DNA of 64,000 nt from Bradyrhizobium sp. PSBB068 (GTDB taxonomy: Bacteria > Pseudomonadota > Alphaproteobacteria > Rhizobiales > Xanthobacteraceae), in contig CP069300.1 of NCBI GenBank assembly GCA_016839165.1, positions 4,960,001 through 5,024,000 of the forward strand. Direction: 5' to 3'. Shown piece after piece: positions 1 through 8,979 of the stretch. The translations under genes and the position numbers were made by a program. The notes beneath the pieces were generated by a model. The model was not told the origin of the DNA and searched no databases. It worked only from the letters and a program-made list of their open reading frames with translations. Positions within the stretch are counted from its first letter, which is position 1. Each line of letters starts with the position of its first letter.

Positions 1-657
1 GTCATCCGCGTCGCTCTCAGGAAGGCCGGCATGAGCGTGATCGAGGCCCGCGACGGCAAGGACGCATTGGCCCGCTTCGCCGGAGAAAGACCGGACCTGA
101 TCGTGCTCGATATCGGCATGCCGGAGTTCGACGGCCTCGACGTCTGCCGTGAGATTCGCAAATCATCCGACGTGCCGATCCTGTTCCTCTCCGCCCGTGA
201 CGAGGAGATCGATCGGGTGCTCGGCCTCGAGATTGGCGGCGACGACTATGTGACCAAGCCGTTCAGTCCTCGCGAACTGGTCGCGCGGATCAACGTCATC
301 CTGCGGCGGTTGACGCCGCGCGCGGCGTGCGCAATGCCGGAGGCGACCGTGCTCTCGCGAGGGCAGCTCTCGCTCGATCCCGAGCAGCACGTCGCAACGT
401 TCGCAGGCGCGGCGCTGCATCTCACCGCGATCGAGTTCGGAATCCTGCGCGCCTTCCTGACCCGCCCCATGGCGGTGTTCAACCGCGAGCAGATCATGAG
501 CGCGGCCTACCAGCTCAACATCCAGGTCTCCGATCGCACGATCGACAGCCATATCCGCAATATCAGGGCCAAGCTTGCGGCCGCCAAATGCGACAATGTC
601 ATCGAGACCGTGCACGGCGTGGGCTTCAAGCTCGGCCGCTGCGAGCCGCAGGCATGA
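1..657 (+). CDS. OmpR/PhoB-family response regulator (5' truncated)
   Basis: The frame is open from the first base, so the start codon lies outside the window; an internal ATG at 31 is probably not the start. The visible part is a receiver domain (phospho-acceptor Asp in LIVLDIGMP, conserved Lys in VTKPFSP) followed by a winged-helix DNA-binding domain ending in DSHIRNIRAKL and VHGVGFKLG. The family takes a phosphoryl group from a partner kinase and binds promoter DNA. It overlaps the kinase gene downstream by an ATGA junction, so the two are a co-translated pair. The N-terminal acidic residues cannot be seen. The signal is unknown; the adjacent TRAP operon is a possible target. Confidence 0.93.
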   Translation, partial: VIRVALRKAGMSVIEARDGKDALARFAGERPDLIVLDIGMPEFDGLDVCREIRKSSDVPILFLSARDEEIDRVLGLEIGGDDYVTKPFSPRELVARINVILRRLTPRAACAMPEATVLSRGQLSLDPEQHVATFAGAALHLTAIEFGILRAFLTRPMAVFNREQIMSAAYQLNIQVSDRTIDSHIRNIRAKLAAAKCDNVIETVHGVGFKLGRCEPQA

Positions 658-2246
658 CGTCTCACCGCGCCGATCAGAAGTGGCGACCGTCGCTCGGTTT
701 CGTGATCTTCACGGTGCTCGCTTTGGTCGCGGTCCTGCCGCTGATGGGGCTGTTCTTCTTCCGTCTCTACGACAACCAGCTGATCCACCAGACCCAGGCC
801 GAGTTGATCGCGCAGAGCCGCGTACTGGCCGCAATCTATGCGCGGGACGTACAGGCACGGCTCGACAACGGCATTCCGCTCGGCGCGGCAGTGCCGCCGG
901 AGACGCTGCCTGATCCCGGCGATCAGGTGACGCCGATCCGGCCCGCGCTCGATCTCGCCGGCAACGACCTGTTGCGGCGACGGCCCGATGCGCTGCCGGC
1001 ACCGAAACCCGCGGATCCCGGCTATGTCGAGATCGGCGCCCGGCTCATGCCGATCATCCTGGAGACCCAGAAAGTCACCCTGGCGGGTTTCCGCATCCTC
1101 GATCCGCAGGGCGTGGTGATTGCTGGACGGCAGGAGGTCGGACAATCGCTTGCCCATATCGAGGAGGTGGCCGCGGCCCTGCAGGGCCAGTACAGCGCCG
1201 CGCTCCGCATCCGCGTGCCGGACAAACCCCCGCCGCCGATCTACTCGATCAGCCGTGGCGTCGGTGTCCATGTCTTTTCCGCGATGCCCGTGATCGTCAA
1301 CGACCACGTCGCCGGCGTGATCTATACGTCACGGACGCCGAGCAACATCTTCGATCATCTCTATCAGGAACGCGGCAAGTTCGTGCTCGCCACATTGGCC
1401 GTGCTGCTGACGACGATTGCGATCGGACTGATGTTCTCACACACCGTCACCCGGCCGATGCGCGAGCTCGTCGAGCGCGCCGCGCGAATCGGCCGCGGCG
1501 ACCGCAATGCATTTCAGCCGCTGCAACATTATGGCACCCGCGAGCTCGCCCAACTCTCCGACAGCTTCCTCGACATGGCCCAGCAGCTGTCACGCCGCTC
1601 CGACTACATCGCAACCTTCTCGGCCCACCTGACGCACGAGTTGAAATCTCCGTTGACGGCGATCCGGGGGGCCGCCGAGCTGGTGCAGGATTCGCTGCAA
1701 AGCAAATCGGATACGCTGACCCGGTCCGAGCAACGGAGCTTCATCTCCAACATCCTTGGCGACGTCGAGCGGCTCGATGCGATGAGCCAACGGCTGCGCG
1801 AGCTGGCCCGCGCCGAGAGCGCGCCGCAGAATGAGCAGACCTCGCTCTCGAGCGTCATCGCGAATTTGAGGAGCCGCTTTCCCGGGCGGACGATCGTGGC
1901 CAAGGGCTGCCTCGACCGCTCGATCGGGATGTCCGCCGAGAAGGCGCTGATCGTGCTGGCTCATCTGGCCGACAACGCGTTCCGTCACAATGCCGGGTCG
2001 GTGCAGCTCGAGGCGACCGCCGACGTCGCAACCGTCCGGGCGACCGTGAGCAACGATGGCGACCCGATCTCCGATGCCAACAGCGACAAGATCTTCAATG
2101 CCTTCTTCACCACCCGCCGCGACAGCGGCGGCACCGGCATGGGGCTCGCCATCGCCCAAGCCGTCATGGTGACTCATGGCGGCACGATCCGTCTCCTGCC
2201 GTCCCACCGGGGTGTCGCCTTCGAGCTGGAGTTTCCCGCGGTCTGA
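654..2246 (+). CDS. CreC-like membrane sensor histidine kinase
   Basis: A 530-residue kinase whose ATG overlaps the stop of the regulator. It has transmembrane segments at about residues 15-36 and 240-262 enclosing a large periplasmic sensor region, then a HAMP linker. The H-box is SAHLTHELKSPLTAIRGAAE with the phospho-accepting His at 328. The C-terminal ATPase domain has an N-box (HLADNAFRHN) and a GTGMGLAIAQA lid. The H-box resembles CreC-type kinases, but the ligand cannot be deduced. A longer upstream frame exists but would run through the regulator gene, so the ATGA start is chosen. Confidence 0.92.
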   Translation: MTSHRADQKWRPSLGFVIFTVLALVAVLPLMGLFFFRLYDNQLIHQTQAELIAQSRVLAAIYARDVQARLDNGIPLGAAVPPETLPDPGDQVTPIRPALDLAGNDLLRRRPDALPAPKPADPGYVEIGARLMPIILETQKVTLAGFRILDPQGVVIAGRQEVGQSLAHIEEVAAALQGQYSAALRIRVPDKPPPPIYSISRGVGVHVFSAMPVIVNDHVAGVIYTSRTPSNIFDHLYQERGKFVLATLAVLLTTIAIGLMFSHTVTRPMRELVERAARIGRGDRNAFQPLQHYGTRELAQLSDSFLDMAQQLSRRSDYIATFSAHLTHELKSPLTAIRGAAELVQDSLQSKSDTLTRSEQRSFISNILGDVERLDAMSQRLRELARAESAPQNEQTSLSSVIANLRSRFPGRTIVAKGCLDRSIGMSAEKALIVLAHLADNAFRHNAGSVQLEATADVATVRATVSNDGDPISDANSDKIFNAFFTTRRDSGGTGMGLAIAQAVMVTHGGTIRLLPSHRGVAFELEFPAV

Positions 2247-2456
2247 CCGGTCTCGGACTGCGCGACGATAACAGTAGGCACCGTGCCGAGCTGTCGACCG
2301 CACGCTCGAAATTTCCCGCGTGATGGACAAAATGGATGTCGAGATCCGGGGCTTTCTCAGGATCGGCTTTCATCATGCTGAGCGGGCCATGCTTGACGCG
2401 CAATTTCGTTTATGCGCAGCTGCTCAAAACAACAGTGATATTCAGGGGCAGGAGAT

Positions 2457-3488
2457 ATGGGCGGGCTTCGGCGCATATTAGCCGGTTACGGCTTCCTCAT
2501 CGCATCGGTCAATCTGGCGGCAGCGGCGGAACCGATCAAGCTGCGGGTCGCCGACTCCTTTCCGAAAGGGCACTATCTCGTCCGCCTCGTGCTCGAGCCT
2601 TGGATGGCCGAGGTCCAGAAGCGCACCAACAATGCGGTGACGTTCGAGCACTATCCGGCGCAGCAGCTCGGCAAGGCCGCCGACATGCTCAAGCTGACGC
2701 AAACCGGCGTCGCCGACATCGGCTATGTCGCGCCCGCTTACGTCTCCGACAAGATGCCGGTCTCCGAAGTCGCGATGCTCCCCGGCGTGTTCGAGCATTC
2801 CTGCCAGGGCACGCTCGCCTATTGGAAGACCGCACGGAGCGGCGTGATCGCGCAGCAGGATTATACCGCGAACGGCATCCACCTGCTGCTCGCGGTGAGC
2901 CTGCCGCCCTATCGCATCCTGACCGTGAAGCAGCCGGTCAAGGATACAGCTGACATCAACGGACTGAAGCTGCGGTCGACCGGCGGCGCACAGGATCTCA
3001 CCCTGCGCGCAATCGGCGCGGTGCCTGTGCGCATGGCGGCGCCCGATGCCTATGAGTCGCTGTCACGCGGCACGATGGACGGCCTGCTGTTTCCGCTCGA
3101 AAGCGTCGTCGCCTATGGCGCCGACAAGCTGGTGAAGCATTCCACCGACGGCTTTGGCTTCGCAAGCTTCGTGGTCGCCTATTCGATCAGCGAGACCGCC
3201 TGGAAGAAACTGTCACCGGATATCCAGAAGGCAATGGTCGATGCCGCTGAGGAAATCCTGCCGTCTGCCTGCAAGGAAGTACAGAAGCAGGACAGCGAGA
3301 CCATGAAGTCGATGGAGGCCGCCGGCGTCCATTTCGACACCTTGCAATCCGATGTCGTCGCAAAGCTCAAGGACCTGACGAAGGGAGTCGGCAAGGCGTG
3401 GGCCGACGGGCTCGATGCGCGCGGCAAGCACGGCAGTGATGCGCTGACGGAATTCAGCACCGCCGTTGCGGCGGTGCCGGCCAAGTAA
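2457..3488 (+). CDS. TRAP transporter substrate-binding protein (DctP family), copy 1
   Basis: A 343-residue periplasmic binding protein with an N-terminal signal peptide (cleavage near residue 24, after AAAA). The mature protein starts IKLRVADSFPKGHY and has the DctP-family region KLRSTGGAQDLTLRAIGAVPVRM with the conserved Arg expected to contact a carboxylate. It is first in an operon with the TRAP membrane subunits 17 bases downstream. A purine-rich AGGGGCAGGAG precedes the ATG. It is a clear paralog of the binding protein at 5393-6430; both end in the RGK.GSD motif. The ligand is probably an organic acid, inferred from the neighbouring CoA-transferase. Confidence 0.93.
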   Translation: MGGLRRILAGYGFLIASVNLAAAAEPIKLRVADSFPKGHYLVRLVLEPWMAEVQKRTNNAVTFEHYPAQQLGKAADMLKLTQTGVADIGYVAPAYVSDKMPVSEVAMLPGVFEHSCQGTLAYWKTARSGVIAQQDYTANGIHLLLAVSLPPYRILTVKQPVKDTADINGLKLRSTGGAQDLTLRAIGAVPVRMAAPDAYESLSRGTMDGLLFPLESVVAYGADKLVKHSTDGFGFASFVVAYSISETAWKKLSPDIQKAMVDAAEEILPSACKEVQKQDSETMKSMEAAGVHFDTLQSDVVAKLKDLTKGVGKAWADGLDARGKHGSDALTEFSTAVAAVPAK

Positions 3489-3505
3489 CGCAGACGGAGC
3501 CCAAA

Positions 3506-4066
3506 TTGATCAAGACAAGCCTGAAGGCCCTGGCCGCCATCGAGAAGGTGACCTCGGCCATTGCCGCGGCCTTGATGTTCGCAATCATGATCATCGTGTT
3601 TTCCGACGTCGTGATGCGCTACGTCTTCAACCGGCCGTTCTCCTGGGCCTACGACCTGATCTCGCTCTACGTGATGGCCGGCGTGTTCTTTCTGTCGCTC
3701 TCCGGCACTTATGCGGTCGGCGGCCATATCAGCGTCGATATCCTGCTGCCGCGCTTCTCCGTGATCCTCCAACGCCTTTGCGTCATCATCTCAAACATCG
3801 TTGGCCTGGCGATCTTCGTTCCGATCACCTGGCTCGGCTACCAGCGGGCGCTTGACAACTATGTCTCCAGCGACGTGATGGCGGGCGCGATCCCGTGGCC
3901 GACCTGGGCATCCTCGATTTTCGTGCCGATCGGCGCCGGCATCCTCGCGCTGCGCCTTGCCGTTCATCTCATCGCCAATATCGCAAGCCTGCTGACCGGC
4001 GAAAATCTGCTGCCGCTGCCGGCCATCTCCGGCCATTCGGAGAAGGCTGCCGGAGGTTTCGAATGA
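3506..4066 (+). CDS. TRAP transporter small permease (DctQ family)
   Basis: A 186-residue inner-membrane protein with four hydrophobic helices and the DctQ-type region SDVVMRYVFNRPFSWAYDL. It pairs with the large permease to couple sodium or proton entry to solute uptake. The start is TTG at 3506, supported by GGAG six bases upstream and the lack of an earlier ATG or GTG after the preceding stop; the next in-frame ATG would remove part of the first helix. Its stop overlaps the next gene by ATGA, indicating translational coupling. Confidence 0.92.
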   Translation: MIKTSLKALAAIEKVTSAIAAALMFAIMIIVFSDVVMRYVFNRPFSWAYDLISLYVMAGVFFLSLSGTYAVGGHISVDILLPRFSVILQRLCVIISNIVGLAIFVPITWLGYQRALDNYVSSDVMAGAIPWPTWASSIFVPIGAGILALRLAVHLIANIASLLTGENLLPLPAISGHSEKAAGGFE

Positions 4067-5352
4067 TCCCGACTTTTATTCTCGCGCTGCTGTTCTTCCT
4101 GCTGGCGATCGGAACCCCGGTCGCGTTCGCCATGGCATTCTCCGGCGGACTCGGCCTCTATCTCACCGGCGGCCTACCGATCCTGCTCGGCGTATTGCAG
4201 ACGACGCCGCTATCGGCCGTCACCTCCTACGAGCTGATCACCATCCCGATGTTCCTGCTGATGGCGGATCTCGTGCTGCTGTCGGGCGTCGCCGACGATC
4301 TGTTCAAGACCGCGGCGGCCTGGGTTGGACGCATACCCGGCGGCCTCGGCATGGCGACCGCACTGGCCGGCGCAGGGTTCGGCTCGATCTGCGGCACCAG
4401 CACGGCTTCCGCCGCAACACTGTCCTCGACCAGCCTGCCCGCCATGATCCGCCAGGGCTACGAGCCGAAAATGGCGGCCGGCGTCGTCGCGATCTCGGGC
4501 ACGCTCGCGATGCTGCTGCCGACCTCGGTGGCACTGGTCATCTTCGGCCTGTTGGCCGAGGTCAACATCGGAAAGCTCCTGATCAGCGGCATCATCCCGG
4601 CGATCTTCGTCACCATCATCATCATGTCGACGATCTACATTCTGGTGTTGCTCGATCCCTCACGCGCGCCGACGATCTCGGCGGTGACGTGGTCGGAGCG
4701 GTTCAGCCTGCTGTGGCAGGTCAGCCCGATGGTGGTGCTGTTCTCGATCGTCACAGGCACGATCTATCTCGGAATCGCGACCCCGACCGAAGCTTCGGCC
4801 TTCGGTGCATTCGGCGCCTTCTGCCTCGCCTGCTGGAAGCGCAAGATCAACCTGACGTCACTCTATACGACGCTACGCCACGCTGCCCAGGGCACTTGCA
4901 TGATCGTGCTGATCATCATGTGCGCGCATATCTTCGGTTATTTCTTCACTCTGACGCAGGTCACGCAGAATATCGTCGGCTGGGTCGGCGGGCTCGACGT
5001 CTCGCGCTGGATCATCATCACGCTGATCCTGTGCGGCTATATCGTGCTCGGCTCGTTCATGGATCAGATCGCGATCCTGGTGCTGACGGTTCCGATCGTG
5101 CTGCCGCTGATCAAGTCGCTGGGCTTCGACCCGATCTGGTTCGGTGTCATCAAGATCGTGACCGCCGAGGTCGGCATGATCACGCCGCCGATCGGATTGA
5201 ACTGCTTCATCGTGGCGCGCTACGCACATCGCCCTGTGGGTGAGGTATTCCACGGCACCTTCCCGCATTTCATCGCGCACCTGATCGCCATCGCCATTTT
5301 CGTGGCATTTCCGGAGATCATCCTCTGGCTGCCGAACCACATGCAGCATTGA
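4063..5352 (+). CDS. TRAP transporter large permease (DctM family)
   Basis: A 429-residue polytopic membrane protein of typical DctM length, the transport channel of the TRAP complex. It begins MIPTFILALLFFLLAIGTPVAFAM and keeps the family's glycine/serine-rich stretch GAGFGSICGTSTASAATLSS. The C-terminus has the expected TPPIGLNCFIV segment. The ATG lies inside the ATGA overlap with the small permease; an upstream in-frame extension would be entirely inside that gene and is rejected. The second binding protein follows 40 bases later. Confidence 0.94.
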   Translation: MIPTFILALLFFLLAIGTPVAFAMAFSGGLGLYLTGGLPILLGVLQTTPLSAVTSYELITIPMFLLMADLVLLSGVADDLFKTAAAWVGRIPGGLGMATALAGAGFGSICGTSTASAATLSSTSLPAMIRQGYEPKMAAGVVAISGTLAMLLPTSVALVIFGLLAEVNIGKLLISGIIPAIFVTIIIMSTIYILVLLDPSRAPTISAVTWSERFSLLWQVSPMVVLFSIVTGTIYLGIATPTEASAFGAFGAFCLACWKRKINLTSLYTTLRHAAQGTCMIVLIIMCAHIFGYFFTLTQVTQNIVGWVGGLDVSRWIIITLILCGYIVLGSFMDQIAILVLTVPIVLPLIKSLGFDPIWFGVIKIVTAEVGMITPPIGLNCFIVARYAHRPVGEVFHGTFPHFIAHLIAIAIFVAFPEIILWLPNHMQH

Positions 5353-5392
5353 AGAAGCCGTCGGTTGAGATGGCCATGTCTGGGAGACCCCA

Positions 5393-6430
5393 ATGAATCT
5401 CTATTCTCGTTTGCTCGCCGGCGTCGGCACGGTCTTGCTGGCCGCTTCCACATCAACGGCTTCTGCCCAGGAGAAGATCACGCTGCGTCTTGCCGACAGC
5501 CTGCCCTCCGGTCACGTGATCCATGAGCTCGTCGGCAAGCCGTTCTCAGAGCTCGTGACCAAGCTGACCAATGGTCAAGTCACCTTCCAGCATTTCCCGG
5601 CCGAGCAGCTCGGCAAGGCCAAGGACATGGCCCAGCTCACCGCGCTCGGCGTCGCCGACGTCTCCTACATCGTGCCGTCCTATTCGTCCGACAAATTTCC
5701 TCTGACGGCGGTCGCCGAGTTGCCCGGCATCTTCGACAATGAATGCCAGGGCTCGCTTGCCTTCTACAAGGTCTCGCACAATGGCGGCATCCTGGAGACC
5801 AGGGAGTTCGCACCCAACCAGCTTCGGCCGCTGGTGACGCTGGCGCTGCCGGCGTATCAGGTGCAGCTTGCGACCAGCCGTGAGATCAAGGCCGCAAAGG
5901 ACCTCGAAGGCCTCAAGATCCGCACCACCGGCGGCGCGATGGATCTGATGATGCGCTCGATCGGCGGCGTACCGGTGCGGATGGCCGCGCCGGAAATCTA
6001 TGAATCGCTGACCCGCGGCACGCTCGACGGGTTGATCTTCTCCTATCAGAGCTCGGCGTCCTACGACTTCGGCAAGTTGCTGAAATCCGGCACCGAGGGA
6101 CTGAACTTCGGCACGGCGATCTTCACTTATTCGATCGGTGAGCTGAAGTTCAAGTCGCTGCCCGAGAACGTCCGCAAGGCGCTCGTCGAAGCCGGCGAGC
6201 AGACCACCCGCGAGGCCTGCAAGCGGTTCGAGGACGGCGAGAAGGCGGCAGCCGAAAAGATCAAGTCGCAAGGCATGAAGGTCATCAGCTTCGGCGCCGA
6301 CGACAAGAAGGTGTTCGATACTGCCTTCAAGTCGGTAGCGCAGGACTGGGTGAAGGACGTCGACAAGCGCGGCAAGCCGGGCAGCGACGTGTTCAAGGCC
6401 TTCACCGAAGCGCTGGCGGCCGCCCATTGA
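5393..6430 (+). CDS. TRAP transporter substrate-binding protein (DctP family), copy 2
   Basis: A 345-residue secreted binding protein with a signal peptide ending at TASAQ, followed by KITLRLADSLPSGHVIHEL. It has the same layout as the protein at 2457, including RTTGGAMDLMMRSIGGVPVRM, so it arose by duplication. GGGAG stands seven bases before the ATG. Two binding proteins flanking one pair of membrane subunits suggests two related ligands for the same permease, or one ligand at two affinities. Its stop overlaps the TTG start of the CoA-transferase, linking transport to activation. Confidence 0.93.
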   Translation: MNLYSRLLAGVGTVLLAASTSTASAQEKITLRLADSLPSGHVIHELVGKPFSELVTKLTNGQVTFQHFPAEQLGKAKDMAQLTALGVADVSYIVPSYSSDKFPLTAVAELPGIFDNECQGSLAFYKVSHNGGILETREFAPNQLRPLVTLALPAYQVQLATSREIKAAKDLEGLKIRTTGGAMDLMMRSIGGVPVRMAAPEIYESLTRGTLDGLIFSYQSSASYDFGKLLKSGTEGLNFGTAIFTYSIGELKFKSLPENVRKALVEAGEQTTREACKRFEDGEKAAAEKIKSQGMKVISFGADDKKVFDTAFKSVAQDWVKDVDKRGKPGSDVFKAFTEALAAAH

Positions 6431-7665
6431 GCGGGGCTTCGACGAGGGACGGATCATTTGCGCCGGTGGGCCCACTCGCCGGCGTCAGGATCATCGACCT
6501 CACCAGCGTCATGATGGGACCCTACGCGACGATGATCCTCGGCGACTACGGCGCCGACGTGATCAAGGTCGAGAGCCCTGATGGCGACGTGATGCGCCAC
6601 GCCGCCCCGATGCGCCATCCCGGGATGGGCGCGATGTACCTGCAGGGCAACCGCAACAAGCGCTCGATCGCGCTGGACTTGAAGAAGGCGAGCGGCCGCG
6701 CGGTGCTGCTGCGGCTTGCTGCAGCGGCCGACGTGTTTGTCCACAACGTCCGTCCTGCGGCGATGGCGCGGCTGAAGCTTGGCGCCAGCGATCTTCTCGC
6801 AGCCAACCCACGGATCGTCTACGCCAGCCTGCACGGCTTCGGCGAGACTGGGCCCTATGCTGGACGGCCCGCCTATGACGACCTGATCCAGGGACTGACG
6901 GCGCTGCCCGCGCTCACCGGCCGGATCACCGGCGAGCCGCGCTACTCGCCGGCCACCATGGCCGACCGCATCGTCGGCCTCAACGCGGTCCATGCCATCC
7001 TGGCGGCACTGTTCCATCGTGAGCGCACCGGCGAAGGACAAGCCATCGAAATCCCGATGTTCGAGACCATGGCGCAGTTCGTGCTCGGCGATCACATGGC
7101 CGGCCGCAGCTTCGATCCGCCGATCGGACCGCCCGGCTACTCCCGTCTGCTGTCGCCCGACCGCCGGCCCTACCAGACCAGCGACGGCTACATCTGCGCG
7201 CTGGTCTATTCCGACAAGCAATGGAACGCATTTTTCGCCAAGATCGGCCTCGCCGACGAGGCCGACCGCGACCCGCGGCTGAACAGCATCTCGGCGCGCA
7301 CGCGGAACTACGATTTCGTCTACGACTGGTTCTCGCAGATGATGAAGACCCGCAGCACCGCCGAATGGATGCACTTCTTCGCGGAGGCTGACATTCCGCA
7401 CGCGCCGCTGCACGATCTCGACAGCTTGATCGACGATCCGCATCTGGCTGAGGTCGGATTGATCCAGTCGCTGGAACACCCAACCGAAGGCACGCTACGG
7501 GTCGCGGGTCCGGCCGCTACCTGGAGCAAGACGCCGCCGTCGATCCGGACCTATCCGCCGAACCTTGGCGAGCATGGCCGGGAGATCCTGCACGAGGCAG
7601 GACTTGCGGATGCGGAGATTGCCGCCCTCCTCAAGGAGGGCGCGCTGATCGAACCAGACCGCTGA
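6427..7665 (+). CDS. Family III CoA-transferase (CaiB/BaiF type)
   Basis: A 412-residue enzyme that moves coenzyme A from one carboxylic acid ester to another. The family core starts at LAGVRIIDLTSVMMGPYATMILGDYGADVIKVE, and the catalytic Asp is probably D151 in AYDDLIQG, matching the YD...Q pattern of formyl-CoA transferase. The proposed start is TTG overlapping the stop of the TRAP binding protein (TTGA); GTG at 6466 is the alternative. It is last in the TRAP operon, so it probably activates the imported acid. It meets the lyase gene on the other strand end to end, with no spacer. Confidence 0.9.
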   Translation: MSGASTRDGSFAPVGPLAGVRIIDLTSVMMGPYATMILGDYGADVIKVESPDGDVMRHAAPMRHPGMGAMYLQGNRNKRSIALDLKKASGRAVLLRLAAAADVFVHNVRPAAMARLKLGASDLLAANPRIVYASLHGFGETGPYAGRPAYDDLIQGLTALPALTGRITGEPRYSPATMADRIVGLNAVHAILAALFHRERTGEGQAIEIPMFETMAQFVLGDHMAGRSFDPPIGPPGYSRLLSPDRRPYQTSDGYICALVYSDKQWNAFFAKIGLADEADRDPRLNSISARTRNYDFVYDWFSQMMKTRSTAEWMHFFAEADIPHAPLHDLDSLIDDPHLAEVGLIQSLEHPTEGTLRVAGPAATWSKTPPSIRTYPPNLGEHGREILHEAGLADAEIAALLKEGALIEPDR

Positions 7666-8520
7666 CTATTTCCTACGTGACGCCAAGATCTTCTCGGCGG
7701 CGCGCAGATGCGGCTTGTCCAGCATCTTGCCGTCCATCTTGGCGACTCCAGATGGATTATCGGCGAATGCAGCGATCACCCGCTCCGACCATGCGATCTC
7801 CTCGTCGGTCGGCATGAAGGCCGCATTGACGACGTCGACGTGCTTGGGATGGATCACGGCCTTGGCCAGAAAGCCGTCTTGCCGCGCGGCGATCGCCTCG
7901 GTCTTCAACGCGTCGAGATCGTTGATATCGGTGGCGATGGTGTCGATCGCGACCACGGCGGCCGCGGCCGCGCCGATCAAGCAAAGATCGCGGGCCAGGA
8001 TGAAGGGCGAATGGTAGCGGCCGTCGGTCCTGTTGCGGGTTGCGCCAAGCGAAGCCGCGAGGTCTTCTGCGCCCCACATCATGCCCCAGAGCCGCGGGCT
8101 CATATTCTCGAAGTCGAGGATTTTCAGGACCGCCCGTGCCGTCTCGGTCGCGACCGTGATGATCCGCGTCGTGCCTTGCGCGATGCCGGAGGCCGCCTCG
8201 AACGCGTCGAGGTAGAGCGCGAGCTTGTTGACATCGGCAGCGCCGGCGCATTTCGGCAACACGATACCATCGGGCTTGCCGGGCATCACGGCGGCGAGGT
8301 CGCCGAGCGTCAGGTCGGTATCGAGCGCGTTGACGCGGATATAGAGCTTCTGCTCCGGATTGCGTGCATCGAGCATCTCGCGCGTGATCCCGCGCGCAAC
8401 CACCTTCTGGTCGGGCGCGATGGAATCCTCGAGATCGAGGATCAACGCATCGGCCGCGGTCTTCTTCGCGCTCTCAAACTTCCGGGTGCTGTCGCCGGGA
8501 ACGAACAGAAAAGATCGCAT
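7666..8520 (-). CDS. CitE-like CoA-ester lyase (HpcH/HpaI aldolase family)
   Basis: A 284-residue TIM-barrel lyase starting MRSFLFVPGDSTRKFE, a hallmark of the CitE/malyl-CoA/citramalyl-CoA lyase group. It carries ILDLEDSIAPDQK with the metal-binding acidic residues, and the length is normal. Family members cleave beta-hydroxyacyl-CoA esters such as malyl-CoA or citramalyl-CoA to acetyl-CoA plus a 2-oxo acid. It is last in a tight minus-strand run after MaoC and enoyl-CoA hydratase genes, which fits hydration followed by cleavage. Substrate choice among malyl, methylmalyl and citramalyl cannot be read from the sequence alone. Confidence 0.9.
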   Translation of the reverse strand: MRSFLFVPGDSTRKFESAKKTAADALILDLEDSIAPDQKVVARGITREMLDARNPEQKLYIRVNALDTDLTLGDLAAVMPGKPDGIVLPKCAGAADVNKLALYLDAFEAASGIAQGTTRIITVATETARAVLKILDFENMSPRLWGMMWGAEDLAASLGATRNRTDGRYHSPFILARDLCLIGAAAAAVVAIDTIATDINDLDALKTEAIAARQDGFLAKAVIHPKHVDVVNAAFMPTDEEIAWSERVIAAFADNPSGVAKMDGKMLDKPHLRAAEKILASRRK

Positions 8521-8523
8521 CGT

Positions 8524-8979
8524 TTACGCCTTCGGCTTGCAGTGCATCAGCCCGGTGCGTCGGCAGCTCGCCACCACCTCGCCGCGTTGGTTGGTCATGG
8601 TATGCTCGAATTCGACGATGCCCTGGGTCGGTCGCGACTTGCTGGCGCGCTTGCCGATGATCTTGGTATGCGCTTTCAAGGTATCGCCATGAAACACCGG
8701 CTTCGGAAACTTGACGTCGGTCATGCCGAGATTGCCGACCGTCGTGCCGAGCGTCGTGTCGTAAACACTCATTCCGATCATGATGCCGAGCGTGTAGAGG
8801 CTGTTGAACAGCCGCTGGCCGAATTCGGTCTTCTCGGAGAAATGCGCGTCGAGGTGCAGCGGCTGCGGGTTCATGGTCAGGAGGCTGAACATGGTGTTGT
8901 CCATCTCCGTCACGGTGCGGCTGAACTCGTGATGGAATTCCTGCCCGACCTCGAACTCTTCGAAATACAATCCAGCCAT
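8524..8979 (-). CDS. MaoC-family (R)-specific enoyl-CoA hydratase
   Basis: A 151-residue single hotdog-fold protein. The hydratase signature MNPQPLHLDAHFS places likely catalytic residues at N37 and H42. Members add water to unsaturated CoA thioesters, such as mesaconyl-CoA or itaconyl-CoA in pathways that also use a CitE-like lyase. The start ATG directly abuts the stop of the enoyl-CoA hydratase gene, and the lyase starts four bases after its own stop, so the three are co-transcribed. The pairing with the lyase is the main clue to function. Confidence 0.9.
   Translation of the reverse strand: MAGLYFEEFEVGQEFHHEFSRTVTEMDNTMFSLLTMNPQPLHLDAHFSEKTEFGQRLFNSLYTLGIMIGMSVYDTTLGTTVGNLGMTDVKFPKPVFHGDTLKAHTKIIGKRASKSRPTQGIVEFEHTMTNQRGEVVASCRRTGLMHCKPKA

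Noticed and set aside
2394..2420. TTGACG with a GCGCA/TGCGC dyad before the TRAP operon as a promoter
   Set aside because: No -10 element at a suitable distance and only a five-base stem; too weak to list.
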